From the NCBI GenBank assembly GCA_032622095.1, contig CP136066.1:51496911-51560910 (forward strand): a stretch of DNA of 64,000 nt. Reading direction: 5' to 3'. Each line of letters starts with the position of its first letter. Within the stretch, counting starts at the first letter, position 1. Both the position numbers and the translations under genes were made by a program. The notes beneath the pieces are model-generated. The model was not told the DNA's origin, ran no database searches, and saw nothing but the letters and a program-made list of their open reading frames with translations. Shown here one piece after another: positions 27,501-40,008 of the stretch. Origin of the DNA: Siphonodentalium dalli. Lineage: Eukaryota > Mollusca > Scaphopoda > Gadilida > Siphonodentaliidae.

Positions 27501-29866
27501 TTCATACGCTGTGAATTAAATCACGCAATACCATTGTGTTCTAATGTATGTATATTTAAGACTTAACCTCAGTGATGTGAGACACATATTAATAGCAACC
27601 ACAACGCGCCGCAGGCGCGTTGTTGCTTTTCAAGTTTAGGCGTGAATGACGTCATTAATTTTTACAATACCATGAAACAGAATTTCGCCGCGATGAAAAA
27701 CGGCGCACAAAAATGGGTTAAAAATCACGTGACTTCCGCTCCGCTTTCGCATAGAATCATGGGAACAATAATTTCCCAAAAAGAAACGGTGACACAGAAT
27801 CGGAAGTGGACCAACGGGATGGTTATAAAATTAACAACTTTAGTTTTTCTGAACAATTCCTACGTGATTTTGGCCTATAGTTTAGTTTCGTTTGACCAAT
27901 TTCGTTGGTTAGCTGAATAAAATCAGCGAAGACGTCATGACATGGGTCCATGACGTCATTTGCGTCATTTGGTGTTGTGGGCTAGAATCCAGAAAAAATT
28001 GGTCTCCACAGGAAACACTGATTTCACATCAGTATACTAGACTTGGTTGCATTTATAACCGTTTTCGCAAAAGATATATGCGAAAATAGCACAAGCAAAC
28101 GTGCCTGCTTCAGAATCAAATTACCACAGTTGAATAGCCAAGGATGTACCCTTTCCAACAATGTATAGCACGACATCGTGTGTTGCGCCGATGTTTACTT
28201 ATGATGTTTTGTAATAACGATCCCGCCTTAGCTGCGTGTAATTTTCCTCCGGACAAATTGCTTAGCGAAAAATCCCCCTAATAGGCGGACAACATATTCA
28301 ATAAGTTCCCGTCTCGCAACGATTTGGCCTCACAGCCATATCAGCGGCTTATCAATTCCTTCGAGATAAATGATTGAACCAATCTACCCTAACAAGGGGG
28401 ATTTTTTCACGGTTGTATGTCGCGCGAATAGTATTGGCTGGCTGCCAGGTATTCACACTCAACATCGGAACGCGGCTTATTATTTGAAATCATTTGTGAG
28501 CAGTGGTGGCGGCAAGGAAGTCAAATTATATGTCCATCATAACATGGGTCGCCTTCGTTGGACAAGATGGAATTAAGCCTCAACCAAATTTGTTGTCAAG
28601 TTGATGTGGGGGGCTTATATGACCTTGACCTTGACCATAAAACGACCTTGACCTCTGTTGAAAGACATCTCACTTAAAGGGCCATTTTGCTAGATATGTG
28701 TTGCGATGTACGCGCTAATGTCAATATTCAGAGGCCTTTTATAGCTATCCTTTAGAAATATACCGGTATCGAGGCTCCTACATACTCGAGTCTGTATCTG
28801 ACGAACAGAAACATGGGAGTGCGATATCAATTTAAACTTGACCTCCATAAAGAATCTATTATATATTTGAAGAAAGTTTGTGGTCTGTGCGTGTGGGTGT
28901 GTGTGTATGTATGTATGTGTGTGTGTGTTTCCGCGATGGAATCGGAAACGGCTAACCGATTTTGATGAAACTTGGTACCGGTATGTAGTTTGACCCGATA
29001 AGTAACAGGGGTCTATCCGTTTGCCCGTGCGGCGTGACCTTGACCTTCAAATGACCTTGAACCAATGTCCCTCCGCTGAGCCGATTTCCACCAAATTTGG
29101 TGTGTGGGGGTAGTTTGAGGCGCTGATCAATTTCGTAACACACGGATGCCCGTGCGGCGTGACCTTGAACCTGTATATCGGTATCCGCTGGGCCGATGTC
29201 CACCATGTTGGGGTGTTGATGTAAATGGTGATGCCAATAAATTTCATCGCACCGAGATGCCCGTCAGACGGGTACCCAGCTAGCCTAATATATATTTTTG
29301 GGACTTCTTTTCTGTTTGTCTGTTAGCTATGGCCGTGAAAACTTCCGGACGGAGTTCGACGAAATTTGATACCTAAGTGTACTTTTGTCCGGGAAGTGTT
29401 TTGGACGGGTCAAATTGTGACTCCGACCTTACCTTGATCTTCAAAATGGTCGATTCAAGGTCAAATCTGGTCAAATGTAGCACGTAACCGTGTTCTTGCT
29501 CATATACAAACAAAACAAAGTAACTAGATCCAACGAAGCATCGCGTGAGGTTGCCCCGTTACGTGTCACGTGTGATCATATTACCGATACGACATGCCGT
29601 GTTCGGAATTGGGTTCGTCTGCTGCAACGAGGAGAATCACAATAATTAATATATACAGTCTGTACGCCGCCAGACCCATCCTGAATGAACAACGCATCTA
29701 ATGTACATGTATCAGTTCGCAATATGACTTTAACAACGTTAGGAAATAGACTATGCTGTTGGTGGGTCCTCTTGATTTAGCTATGTTGTTGGAGGGGCAA
29801 AATGGTGCTTTTAGGGATACGGTTGACCATCGCGATGGGTATTGCTGTTAAAAAATAACACATCCG

Positions 29867-30264
29867 TTAACCCTTTACCCAACAGAAGGGCCCTGTGCCA
29901 ATGCATTCTCTTATATATGCGAGTCGACCATAGGTCGCCTCACATATATAAGAGAATGCATTGGCTTAACACATTAAAAATTATAAAATTGTTAAAGAAT
30001 GTAAGAAAAAATGGTAAAAAGTGTTAAAAAAAGATTGTTTTAGGCCAATGCATTCTCTTATATATGCGAGGCGACCTATGGTCGACTCGCATATATAAGA
30101 GAATGCATTGGCACAGGGCTAACTGTAACTATCACAATGTGGTCAAGGAGCCGGTTCCAATGATATCCATATTTGTATGGTTCTATTGAGACAGACCGAA
30201 GATATTTTAGGCTGTTGAAGCTTTATTTGGCCGGTTTTGGCCGGTTTGTTGGGTAAAGGGTTAA
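29867..30264. mobile_element. piggyBac-type MITE, copy 4
   Basis: Same element in copy 4, intact at both TTAA ends. It has a small substitution in the central AT-rich spacer (gattgtttt instead of gattttttt). Confidence 0.85.
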
Positions 30265-32344
30265 GTGGGACCGTTTATTTGTTTCGAACAGACCATTCAG
30301 CCGATACCATATAGCAACAGTGATATGTAAGTGTTACCACAGCTATGCTCCGAGCGCCAATGTCCCAAATTTATTATTTGTAATGTTCTATGACATAGCT
30401 ATACGCGATAGTGAGTCTAATAACGTTTATTTGTGACAAAATTACACAATACAAATTATGGTCACGTTTAACGTAACCACTATTGTTTGTTAGCTAAACA
30501 ACCACACGTTTTTTTTTAGATCAGAACATATTCGAAATATAATGAATAATAATGGATAGAAGCATTGCCGGACAAGGGTCATCGATTCATATCAAATATG
30601 TTATACCCCGGTAACTATATAACACATGTTTACAAAGAGATAGACCATATTTAAACTACATTTTTTCATCGACACGACTTCACGCCATTTATAATGTGTT
30701 TTCACTGTGACCTGATATGGGCCTACTTCAGAATCAAATCCGTCCAATATGAACCTATGTAAATATCTACGTCCAATATGAACCTATGTAAATATCTACG
30801 TCCAATGTGAACCTATTTGAATGACGAGATCTTGAGCAAATACATTCTCATTAATATTAAAATTTTCTCGATAACGAAATCGTGACGGTGGTTTTTCATA
30901 AGCTGCGAATTCAATCACGCATTGAAATTATATTCTAATTTTGTATATTTAAGACTTAACCTCAATGACTAAATTTTCGTAATCTGTATAATCAATCTAG
31001 CAATAAGAGTATATTCTAAGTTATGAATATAACCTGCATAATGTGAGTGTATAATGTTCAATGGTCAACATGACTGTGAGGCTCAGGTGGAAAGTACATT
31101 ATATATATTCTGTTTTAAAATGACTGAGACACTACCCTTTCGTCATTAGATGATAACCACATACAGTATGGATGTGGCGGTTATATTAGTGTGTACCATA
31201 TTCCTTGTTATGATTCCCCGCCGTGAAGCAATCGAATCGTCCTCATCAGAGTCAGGTATGTGATGCTTAATATTCTCCAAGTTTATAGCCATAATGCAGA
31301 TCACACGTTCCGTGAACATAGCGTACCGAGTTCACTTCAGTAGTGTAATCACCCCTGGTTAAGTGGTCCTGCTAATTTTCTATGATGCTGGTGGGTCCTG
31401 CTGAATTTCAATGATGCTGCATGGTAGGGCAAATCGATGCTGTTAAGAAAAAGTACCGTTATCTTATTTAAAGTTGTCACATGCGCCGTGTTTTGCTGAT
31501 GTCATCAATTCGCGGACAATTCAGTATGTGTGGAAAATATTCAAAACATGTGTATTGTGAAATATTTTAATAATGGCTGTGTTGATTGTTGCAAAACCGG
31601 TCATAATTGAGACGGCTATCACTGTCGTATCACAGACACTAACGCCACCATTATTAAAATTTAAATATATATATATGTTCATCAATATATCATATCGACC
31701 CTGACTATTTAGTCCGGCCGCCAAGTCACACATGCTTGTTTGCGCGTATAGAGTTTTTCTCTCGGTGGATTCCGGTGGTCTAGAGTACCGGTCTGAATAA
31801 TCCACCATCATAGCGTTAGCACAATAATTATGTTCTTATGGTCTCTTTGTGTTGCTTCAACCACGTTTGTGATGGTGGTATTTCTTTACACCCCGTCAAT
31901 TAAAGTCATCAACTTAACTTTACCCAATGAACAGTTGAATGTGATTGGTAACTGCTGAACTGGGTTGAACCTCGGTCAAATGGTGTCCCCGTTGGTATAT
32001 TTACACACTAAGTGTTGTCATCACTAAATCCAGCATTCCGATTGGTCGGCGCCCACGTGGCTAATTGCAGTTATTTCTCGGTGAATGCGCAACGCCTCAT
32101 AACACCAAGCTCATAACACCATCGATACGTCATTGGGGTTGGAAAGACGAACGCGTAATGTTTTGGGCGCATTTGGACTCGCGCAGGATTGACTTAATAC
32201 ATCATCGGGTTTCAATATGAAGAGAAATTGTTCCTATTAACTTTTGCCAAGGGTGCTATTGGGTATTTTGGGCTGATCTTGTCACGATACACTTTTCGAT
32301 TTAAATACATTTACAAAAGTGGCTTTTTCGCTAAATGTATATAA

Positions 32345-32510
32345 ATATAAGGATTAACTGTCATGTGGACTATTTTTATAGAGATGTAACCGTGAGGTAA
32401 GTGGTCATAACTTGTATGTAAAACCCTTCGGGTTTTACACAAGTTATGTCCACTTACCTCACGGTTACATCTCCATAAAAACAGTCCACATGACAGTTAA
32501 TCCTTATATA
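32345..32510. repeat. Long near-perfect hairpin, copy 4
   Basis: Same palindrome in copy 4. A substitution in the left arm (tttttatagag instead of tttttatggag) creates one extra mismatch. Confidence 0.9.
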
Positions 32511-35500
32511 CACAATCGATTACAAGTAATTTGCACAACATACATCCGACTCTCTCTGTTATAATTGTGTTAATCTGCATTCGGGATACTTTGCTGAACT
32601 GTAGCCTATGAAATGCTGAACTGGATTTTGAACTGCTTAACTTGATGGAGCTTGGTCCAATGGTGTTCCCTTTAGTCCGACAGCCTAACCGCATTTTTTG
32701 GCTGATGCGTGATTTCGCGTCTATATTGTTTTTTTCTTTGTGGATTCCGGTGGTCTAGAGTACCGGTTTGAAGAATCAACCAGCTGCCTGGCTGACAGCT
32801 TTGAGGAATTTGAGAAATTATGTTAAGTCAAAATGGCGGTTAATTGGCCATCCGTGCCAGAAAGAGAACGAGTGCTTCTGGAAATGAAGCACAAAAGCAT
32901 AGTGCTAGTACAATAATTATGTTCTTAGGACCTCTTTGTGTTAGTTCGACCGAGATTGTGATGGTGGTTTCAAATATGGCCAACAAGATGGCGGTTTGAA
33001 ATCGCGAAAATCTTAGTTTTTACTAAATCCGAACAAAAACCACCAGTAGCAGTATATCGAGTCCGAACGGCCAGACATGGGTATTTGACAAACTGGTAGC
33101 TCATTCCAACACAAATATAGCCTTCAAATCGGAACCTTGTGTCATTTCGTAAATTGGACGAAGAACATATGGTATAATCATGACAATTATGGGGAATCTG
33201 ACGCTACCTAAATATATCTTTTAAACTATTGGATCATATTACGACATAATTGAAGCCAAATCATAATCTTAGTTGAGTGTAACTAAAATGCTGATCAGCT
33301 GCTCATCAGTAGTTTACATACTAAGATGCTGATCAGCAGATTTCATGAAGTCAGTTATACTCATTTATAACGAAGATAGTCGCTTGTATGTTGTGTAAAT
33401 GACATATATTCTATGGATTATATCTTAATACAGGGAGGGGACACAATGTGACTGACCAGCATGCTCGTTCAGCGGTTTAATACTTTGTCCAGAAATGCAT
33501 CGGTCAGCAGTTCAAAGTCCCACCCAGCAGTTCAACAGCTACAGTTCAGCAGATTTTCCTGGAGTTGATTATAACACGGATATTAGTTAAGATGTTGTGC
33601 ACATAACTTGTAGTCGGTGGGGTATAACGAAATGCATCGATTTTACTAATCAGCAGCTGAATGCCATGGGAGAGGAGAGGAGCCTCACTAAGTTTGGTAA
33701 TGCTCCGATCCCTGTAGACCCACACCATTCAAACAACATGTATACCAGAATTGTATAATATCGTGCCAGTGAGCACATTAATAAGAGGTTCTGCTGGTCA
33801 GCTATCGACTCTCAAAAGGCGAAGTTTCAACACGTTTTAAATTTGTATCAGACTATTAAATAAATCCTTTGATCGTTTCTAATAAAGAGCGTCCATACTA
33901 ACGTTTCCCAAAAGCAACAGATACAAAAAACGTTCTCAATTGTAATATCATGATTGTTTCTATTGGTTTCAACGTAGAAAAGGTTAACTATGATTTTGTT
34001 GATTTTTGCGATGCATGTCCATAGACTGATGATGACTTCAGTTTATTATTATTTTTTCCCCGCATGGTAAGCTGGAAATTAACTTAGGAAAGTTGACTAA
34101 TCTGATGTCAAATCCGACCGTTGTTTTTTGACACAGTTGACTAACTTCTGTACCAAGGTACATGTTCATAAACGAACGATGTTAAACGTCCCCTTTTTAA
34201 AAAGCCTACAAGGCGTCTATACGCTTTTGTTTAAATATGTTGAGGTATCATAAAACAAATAAAGATGTCCGAATATGATTAAACCAATATAGTCATGACG
34301 CATTTGTTCATAATCAGAAAGAATTTTCGGCGATACCTAAGGTAATGTTATTTACATAAATTATACAAATGAAAAATACGTACACCACGTGTATTCTAAT
34401 CTGGAATTAAATCAGTCAAATGTGTACGGGTCATGTGAAAACGCGTATTCAACAATTCGGCGAACTGAGCGATAGTCGCCATTTCATATAGTGGACACCT
34501 TTCGCATAATGAAGTACTACTGATAATAGTTATGAATAGCTTATAGTACGTAGTCGTTATATTTTCGCACTGTCCAAGAAAAGTTTTCACAGAATTGATG
34601 TCCTCGAGTCTGTTTGTGAGATAAACTTCTTGCCACTGACAGCAATGCGACAAAGTTCTCTTTGTCGTGATTATTATGTACTTAATTATGTTATTATAAG
34701 GTCATAGTCAGTGGTATGTTCGATTATTACATGCAAAGCCCGTCTGGCTTCTTGAAAACGTAAGCGTAACTACGGATATGACAAAACAATTGATAGAAAG
34801 AACACAAATGTTTGTGACGTAGTACCTTATTGCTAATTATACGACAAGTGTCCATTAACATGATTCGACCAGTTATCACCTTTCTGTGTCATAATACATC
34901 AGCCTGTTCTCGTGAAAATGAGCACGTAGCGGACGTATTTTAATGAGCGATTTTATTTACTTCACACTGCATGAAAAGCGAGATTTATAAAATATAAATG
35001 TTGCATAAATTTAGGGCCCTGAAATTATGCATGCATTTATACATATTAAATTCGCCTTTATACCAAAACATAAATCTCTCATTTATATTTTTAAATCTCG
35101 CATAAATGTTGCATAAATGTTGCATACATTTAGGACCCTGAATTTATGCATGCATTTATACATATTAAATTCGCCTTTCTTCGAACAGTGCCGGAGGTCA
35201 GTAGAGCTATTTTGTCCCCAGCGAACATTTATAGCAATGTGGTAGACATTTGATGTCACTTTAACACTATTGAGTCAAATGACATGCTGACAACGCTTAC
35301 CCATAAAAGCACACGACTGAAGACCTTTCGCATCAGATATCCGGACAAACCGCCCTACAGATAAACGTGATATAGATGTTATACCTCTATAGACACATGT
35401 CGTGTTTCTCACGTAATTTGACGTATATGAATTAAAATGATTACAAATAAAGCATATTTGAGTTCAGGAATGGGGAATGGGGGTGTCCACTTCAGATATT

Positions 35501-35974
35501 CCATGTGCACGCCCCCCCCCCATTGGGGCTAAATATTCCAATCAACTTTGCAGAAATTGTCCTAAATTTTCCAAATTTCGGAAATTCTGTAGATTTTCCG
35601 ACTGAATAATCCCAAAATTCCAAAACATTTAAACTAGTCACCCACCTAGCAGTCAAATTTGCCAACTAAAACATTAAAATTAGACAAAATTACAGGTATA
35701 AATTTTACAATTCCTATCCATACGAAATACGCCCATGTTGGCATTATATAATCTACCCTGTTTCATTGACATGAATTACCAGACTCACTGCGACCCGCGT
35801 CATACAACAGAATAACTGTATAATTATACGATCACTATGGGCTTATTTCAGAATAAACTCCGTCCAATATGAACCTATTTTCACAACATATCCTCATGGA
35901 AATAGGATCATATGAGGCATACATATTCACATAAGTTCATATTTGACTCTTTTTGCATGAAATAAACCCATAAT

Positions 35975-36860
35975 CAGCAGAGAAAGGATTTGCGTGCCCG
36001 CCCGCAGGGCGGCACGAGGACGGTGTGGGCTCACCCGGAGGTCGCCCTTACGCCCTGTCTTGAGTTTTTCTTGGATATGTAGGTGATATGTCTAGGTCGT
36101 GGCTCAGGAGGATCAGGTGAAGTGGGGTTCTAGCTGTTAAGAGATTTTTGCTTTTTGTTTTTCTTTTTCTTTTTGGAATTCTTTCGTTTCTTTTTTGGTG
36201 GTGATGATGACTCACAGGATGATGATTCTGATTGTGAAACTCCGAAAATTTCTGCAATTGTGCTATTAAAGCGTCTGGTAGGCTCGTCTTCGTCTTCCCA
36301 GTTTGGGTCGCTATCTCTCAGGGTTCCGGCGGCTTTTGGTATTGGTGAGTGCGAAGTCTCGGGGTATTCCGGAGTCTTCGGGACGAAGTCAGAGGGGTCC
36401 TCGTCTTCGTTTGTAATAACCTCGTCTGGCCATGATGGTGGTGGTGATGGTGATGGTGAATCCATCACCTGGACGACAGACTGGGCCGGGTTCTCAGCTG
36501 GTTGGGCGATGTCGACTGGTGGAGTTCCGGTCGATTTCTTCGCTTTCCATGCAGCCAGTCTTTCGGCATCTCTCTTTTTCATCGATGGTGTTTTCTTTTT
36601 CTTCTTTCTTATCTTCTGTCGCGGCTTCCGAGCTGATTCGGTAATATCCGAGCCCTTCCCGGTAGGGAGCCCTGAGAAGGGCTTTGCCGGGCCGGACTGG
36701 AAGTCCAGAATCAGCTGGTATCCGCCTTTGTGAGCGTGGAATGACCAGCTCACACAAGGCGTGACATGCAGGGCTTCCAGCATGCTGGTGACACTAATTG
36801 GAATTAGCGGTGGCGAGTTCATCCTGAGAGGTGGCGATCCGAGCTCTCTGGAGGATGATG
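35975..36860 (-). mobile_element. Foreign GC-richer insertion in array copy 5
   Basis: Only copy 5 carries this 886-bp segment, between CCCATAAT and ATGAGCGTATACC, where the other copies read CCCATAATGAGCG. It is clearly richer in G+C than the unit and holds a 230-codon minus-strand frame that starts close to its right edge. About 155 bp of GC-rich sequence lie beyond the stop. No terminal inverted repeats, poly(A) or clear target duplication (at most a 2-bp AT) were seen. It may be a truncated retroelement or a filler segment captured during break repair. Confidence 0.75.
36130..36822 (-). CDS. Uncharacterised basic/acidic protein, probably mobile-element ORF
   Basis: A 230-codon frame, by far the longest open frame in the array. 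Residues 1-60 read like a compact ordered segment (LEALHVTPCVSWSF, then GGYQLILDF). A very basic stretch follows (KIRKKKKKTPSMKKRDAERL, about residues 70-90), ending in a helix-like AAWKAKK. Residues 95-200 are proline-, serine- and acid-rich and probably disordered. The C-terminus is a lysine-rich tail resembling a nuclear signal (PPKKKRKNSKKKKK). From memory, invertebrate genomes hold many uncharacterised proteins with a similar 'ALxxxPxVxW ... KKKxPSxxxRDxxRLxxW' layout, often tied to mobile elements; I cannot verify this. There are no zinc knuckles, reverse transcriptase or transposase motifs. The ATG lies near the insertion's right edge, so a longer original protein cannot be excluded. 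Expression is unknown. Confidence 0.5.
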   Translation of the reverse strand: MNSPPLIPISVTSMLEALHVTPCVSWSFHAHKGGYQLILDFQSGPAKPFSGLPTGKGSDITESARKPRQKIRKKKKKTPSMKKRDAERLAAWKAKKSTGTPPVDIAQPAENPAQSVVQVMDSPSPSPPPSWPDEVITNEDEDPSDFVPKTPEYPETSHSPIPKAAGTLRDSDPNWEDEDEPTRRFNSTIAEIFGVSQSESSSCESSSPPKKKRKNSKKKKKNKKQKSLNS

Positions 36861-37831
36861 ATGAGCGTATACCCGTTATTTAGTTGAATGGCGCGGGCCG
36901 CAGTGAAAACACATTATAAAGAGCGTGGATCTGATAAGTCGTGTCAATGAAAACAGGTAGATTAAATATTGCCAATATGAGCTCATTTCATGTTAGAATA
37001 AACACTATACGGGCTTAGTTTGAACGCCGCGTTTTACGTCCATGTAGAGCGTATTTGTTCTCTAATACGCTCTACATGAGCATAAAAGGCGACATTAAAA
37101 ATAAGCCCGTATTGTGCTTATTTTAACGAGAACAGACTGATCTGCATGAGGATATGATGACAAAATTCATTCTCATTAATATTAAATGGTCGCTCAGCAA
37201 CTACACAAAACACTAAACGGACACATCGGGACTCCCCCATACACCGTATTAAAACTCGTGGGCTCTTCCCCATACAACATTCAATTCAATGCAACTTTTG
37301 CCGCTTTCGGGCATGACGATTTTCTATGTTCAGATATCCTCAAAACAACAAATCGTGGGGCGAAGAAGAAGACCATCCCGGGCGCTTCGCGCCCATCCAC
37401 CCTTCCGTGCATTAATACTAAATGGTTTCGATAACGAAATCGTGCCGGTGGGTTTTCATACGCTGTGAATTAAATCACGCAATAACATTGTGTTCTAATG
37501 TATGTATATTTAAGACTTAACCTCAGTGATGTGAGACACATATTAATACCGATACGACATACCGTGTTCGGAAATAGGTTCGTCTGCTGCAACGAGGAGA
37601 ATCACAATAATTAATATATACAGTCTGTACGCCGCCAGACCCATCCTGAATGAACAACGCATCTAAAGTACATGTATCATTTCGCAATATGACTTTAACA
37701 ACGTTAGGAAATAGACTATGCTGTTGGTGGGTCCTCTTGATTTAGCTATGTTGTTGGAAGGGCAAAATGGTGCTTTTAGGGATACGGTTGACCATCGCGA
37801 TGGGTATTGCTGTTAAAAAATAACACATCCT

Positions 37832-38230
37832 TTTACCCTTTACCCAACAGAAGGGCCCTGTGCCAATGCATTCTCTTATATATGCGAGTCGACCATAGGT
37901 CGCCTCACATATATAAGAGAATGCATTGGCTTAACACATTAAAAATTATAAAATTGTTAAAGAATGTAAGAACAAATGGTAAAAAGTGTTAAAAAAAGAT
38001 TTTTTTAGGCCAATGCATTCTCTTATATATGCGAGGCGACCTATGGTCGACTTGCATATATAATAGAATGCATTGGCACAGGGCATAACTATAACCATCA
38101 CAATGTGGTCAATGAGCCGGTTCCAATGATATCCATATGTGTATGGTTCTATTGAGACAGACCGAAGATATTTTAGGCTGTTGAAGCTTTATTTGGCCGG
38201 TTTTGGCCGGTTTGTTGGGTAAAGGGTTAA
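37832..38230. mobile_element. piggyBac-type MITE, copy 5, at array boundary
   Basis: The left terminus is mutated (TTTACCCTTT instead of TTAACCCTTT), while the right terminus keeps TGTTGGGTAAAGGGTTAA. There is a 1-bp insertion (gggcataact versus gggctaact) and a few substitutions in the right palindrome. The repeat array ends at the last base of this element, and the next bases, TGCAGAAAG, are not unit sequence. This suggests that the array edge formed by exchange between a MITE in the array and one resident at the flanking site. Confidence 0.85.
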
Positions 38231-40008
38231 TGCAGAAAGATTATTAAAATATAGAGAGATTTGTTTTCTTATACCAATCATAAATATCGCACAGATAGCA
38301 TGTTATTGTCAATATTGTATGCTTGTAAGTAAACAAAAACATTACGATACAGTATAGTGCGTAAAGAGTATGCGATGCGCAAAACAATCAACGCCGGGAA
38401 GACCCCACTAAGTGTTCTTTGATAAAAATTGACACCATATCGTTTACAACATACTGATATGGCGCTCGCGCTATTCCTCACCACTCCAGAGTTCGGTGTT
38501 GAATGGGCCACAGTGATTCACTCTCTCAAAAAAATCGCCATGGTGTTGAGTATTTTGCTTGTCGCACACTATTTATGAACTGTATATAAACAAATGCTCG
38601 GTTCACACAGTGTGTTTTGTGGGTAATATTGCATTCTTACAATCATTATACTTTTCTATTAATATATGCTTGAGCAAGTTCATAATTTGGTTACTTTTAT
38701 TTCTAAAGTATAACTTACAACCAACACCATTCGTGCCTTTAAGAACATGTTCCGTTAATTTTCGTAATTCGTAATTTAGAAGTATATATTTTAATGCAAT
38801 GTCATTACCTGCAGGCACTATTCAGATATATACAGATATCTGAAAATACGTTGACAATGACTGTAGTTAATGCCAACCGACTCAAATCTATATATTACTA
38901 TATTTCGATTATTATTGAAATAAACAATATTTATATATATATGTATATTTCCTACATACATGTACGATGGATATATAGTTTTTCCTACATACGATGTGTA
39001 TATATATAAATTTCCTGCATACGATACTTTTCATCGGATCGTTCAGATTTGTGAAAGTCCGCGAAAATGACAAATTGAGAAGAACAGCGGTACGTTGTGT
39101 TAACCGCATCATTTTACTCCAGTATCATAGTTGATAAATCCCCCCTGCCTCAATTTATTACACGATTCCATAACTGAGTAATTATCGTACGGAATTTAAC
39201 AAAGTATCACCATTTACTATACGTATTGGTCACTGCATGTTACAAATAATTAATTACTGCGTGCCGTGAAAAATACCACAATACATCGACTTTGACATAA
39301 TCAGCGCTAATCACAAGACATATGGTCAATTACTAGCCTTCGGCAAATTGCTAAAACCTGTTAAAACATTTATACAATGGAGTCGCGCTTGCGTCATATT
39401 ATTATCGCAAAAAGCCAATTTATGAATAGTGGCTCGAATTAAGGGTCTATTGTGTGAAAATATCTAGATTGTATCGAGACAAATAATTCATGGGAATGGA
39501 TTGTTATCGCGCCATTTTGTAACTTTATAATCTGCTCAATATTGTGCAATGCATTATATATATTTATGTCACAAATAATATGCATGGTTGGATATTGATC
39601 TATTATAAGAATAGACCCAACACCAACGAAAAAAAAGAAGACAACATCGAGACAAAATGTTCTGAGAGGTTCCACGAATTTGCATTGCACCAAGCCCTCG
39701 TGCTTCATTGCAATGCAGCTATTTTGCTCATGTTTTATATTTTGTTATATATGTATGTATGATGGACGGCTTGTGTGTGTGATATACATTAAAGCTAATT
39801 CCCCAAGATTTGTGCACTTCTTATAACCTCCATCATATACACGGATAAACTTCAACTTCTACTGGACTCGGAATACACGCTCTACTAAACCAGCAACAAT
39901 ATCCACTAGCATAATAACACAAGAAAACTAAGATGCATGCATCAGGTCGGCCGTGAACTATCTACCATATAATTGTTGTAGCTATCGATTATACATTTTG
40001 GAACACCT
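38231..40008. other. AT-rich single-copy flank, no gene seen
   Basis: First sequence outside the array. Open frames are short (up to 89 codons) and low-complexity. A small degenerate repeat of TTTCCTACATACGATG lies at about 38950-39025. No splice-bounded domain was recognised. Confidence 0.6.

Larger units (their letters stand above)
26852..34854. repeat. Macrosatellite copy 4 (8003 bp, internal deletion)
   Basis: The copy starts like the others, but after 26903 it jumps from unit position 52 to unit position 1115, losing 1062 bp. It also keeps about 34 bp near 27557-27590 (TTAAGACTTAACCTCAG...) that copies 1-3 lack between two ATATT motifs. The same stretch is present in copy 5 and is related to unit position 5128. 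Copies 1-3 therefore probably lost it by slippage between direct repeats. Scattered substitutions make this copy more diverged than copies 2 and 3. Confidence 0.95.
34855..38230. repeat. Macrosatellite copy 5, truncated and rearranged array end
   Basis: This is the last copy. It follows the unit to position 1118, is interrupted by an 886-bp foreign insertion (35975-36860), and resumes to unit position 1770. It then skips the 1989-bp block (junction at 37547/37548), resumes at unit position 3760, and ends at unit position 4441. That end is exactly the right TTAA of the internal MITE. Sequence beyond 38230 is not unit sequence. The accumulated rearrangements fit an array-edge copy that escapes homogenisation. 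Confidence 0.93.

Noticed and set aside
36155-36733. 192-codon plus-strand frame opposite the 230-codon frame
   Set aside because: It is the antisense of lysine/serine/acid-rich codons (poly-F, S and G runs), a typical shadow. The minus-strand frame starts near the insertion edge and has sensible residue segregation.
1-38230. Array as rDNA, histone or tRNA cluster, or as CRISPR
   Set aside because: No rRNA, histone or tRNA-like sequence was recognised, and a 9-kb unit with no short repeat-spacer pattern is not a CRISPR array.
1-38230. Array as a tandemly integrated virus
   Set aside because: No capsid, polymerase or replication-protein frame is present in any copy; the longest unit frame is about 112 codons.
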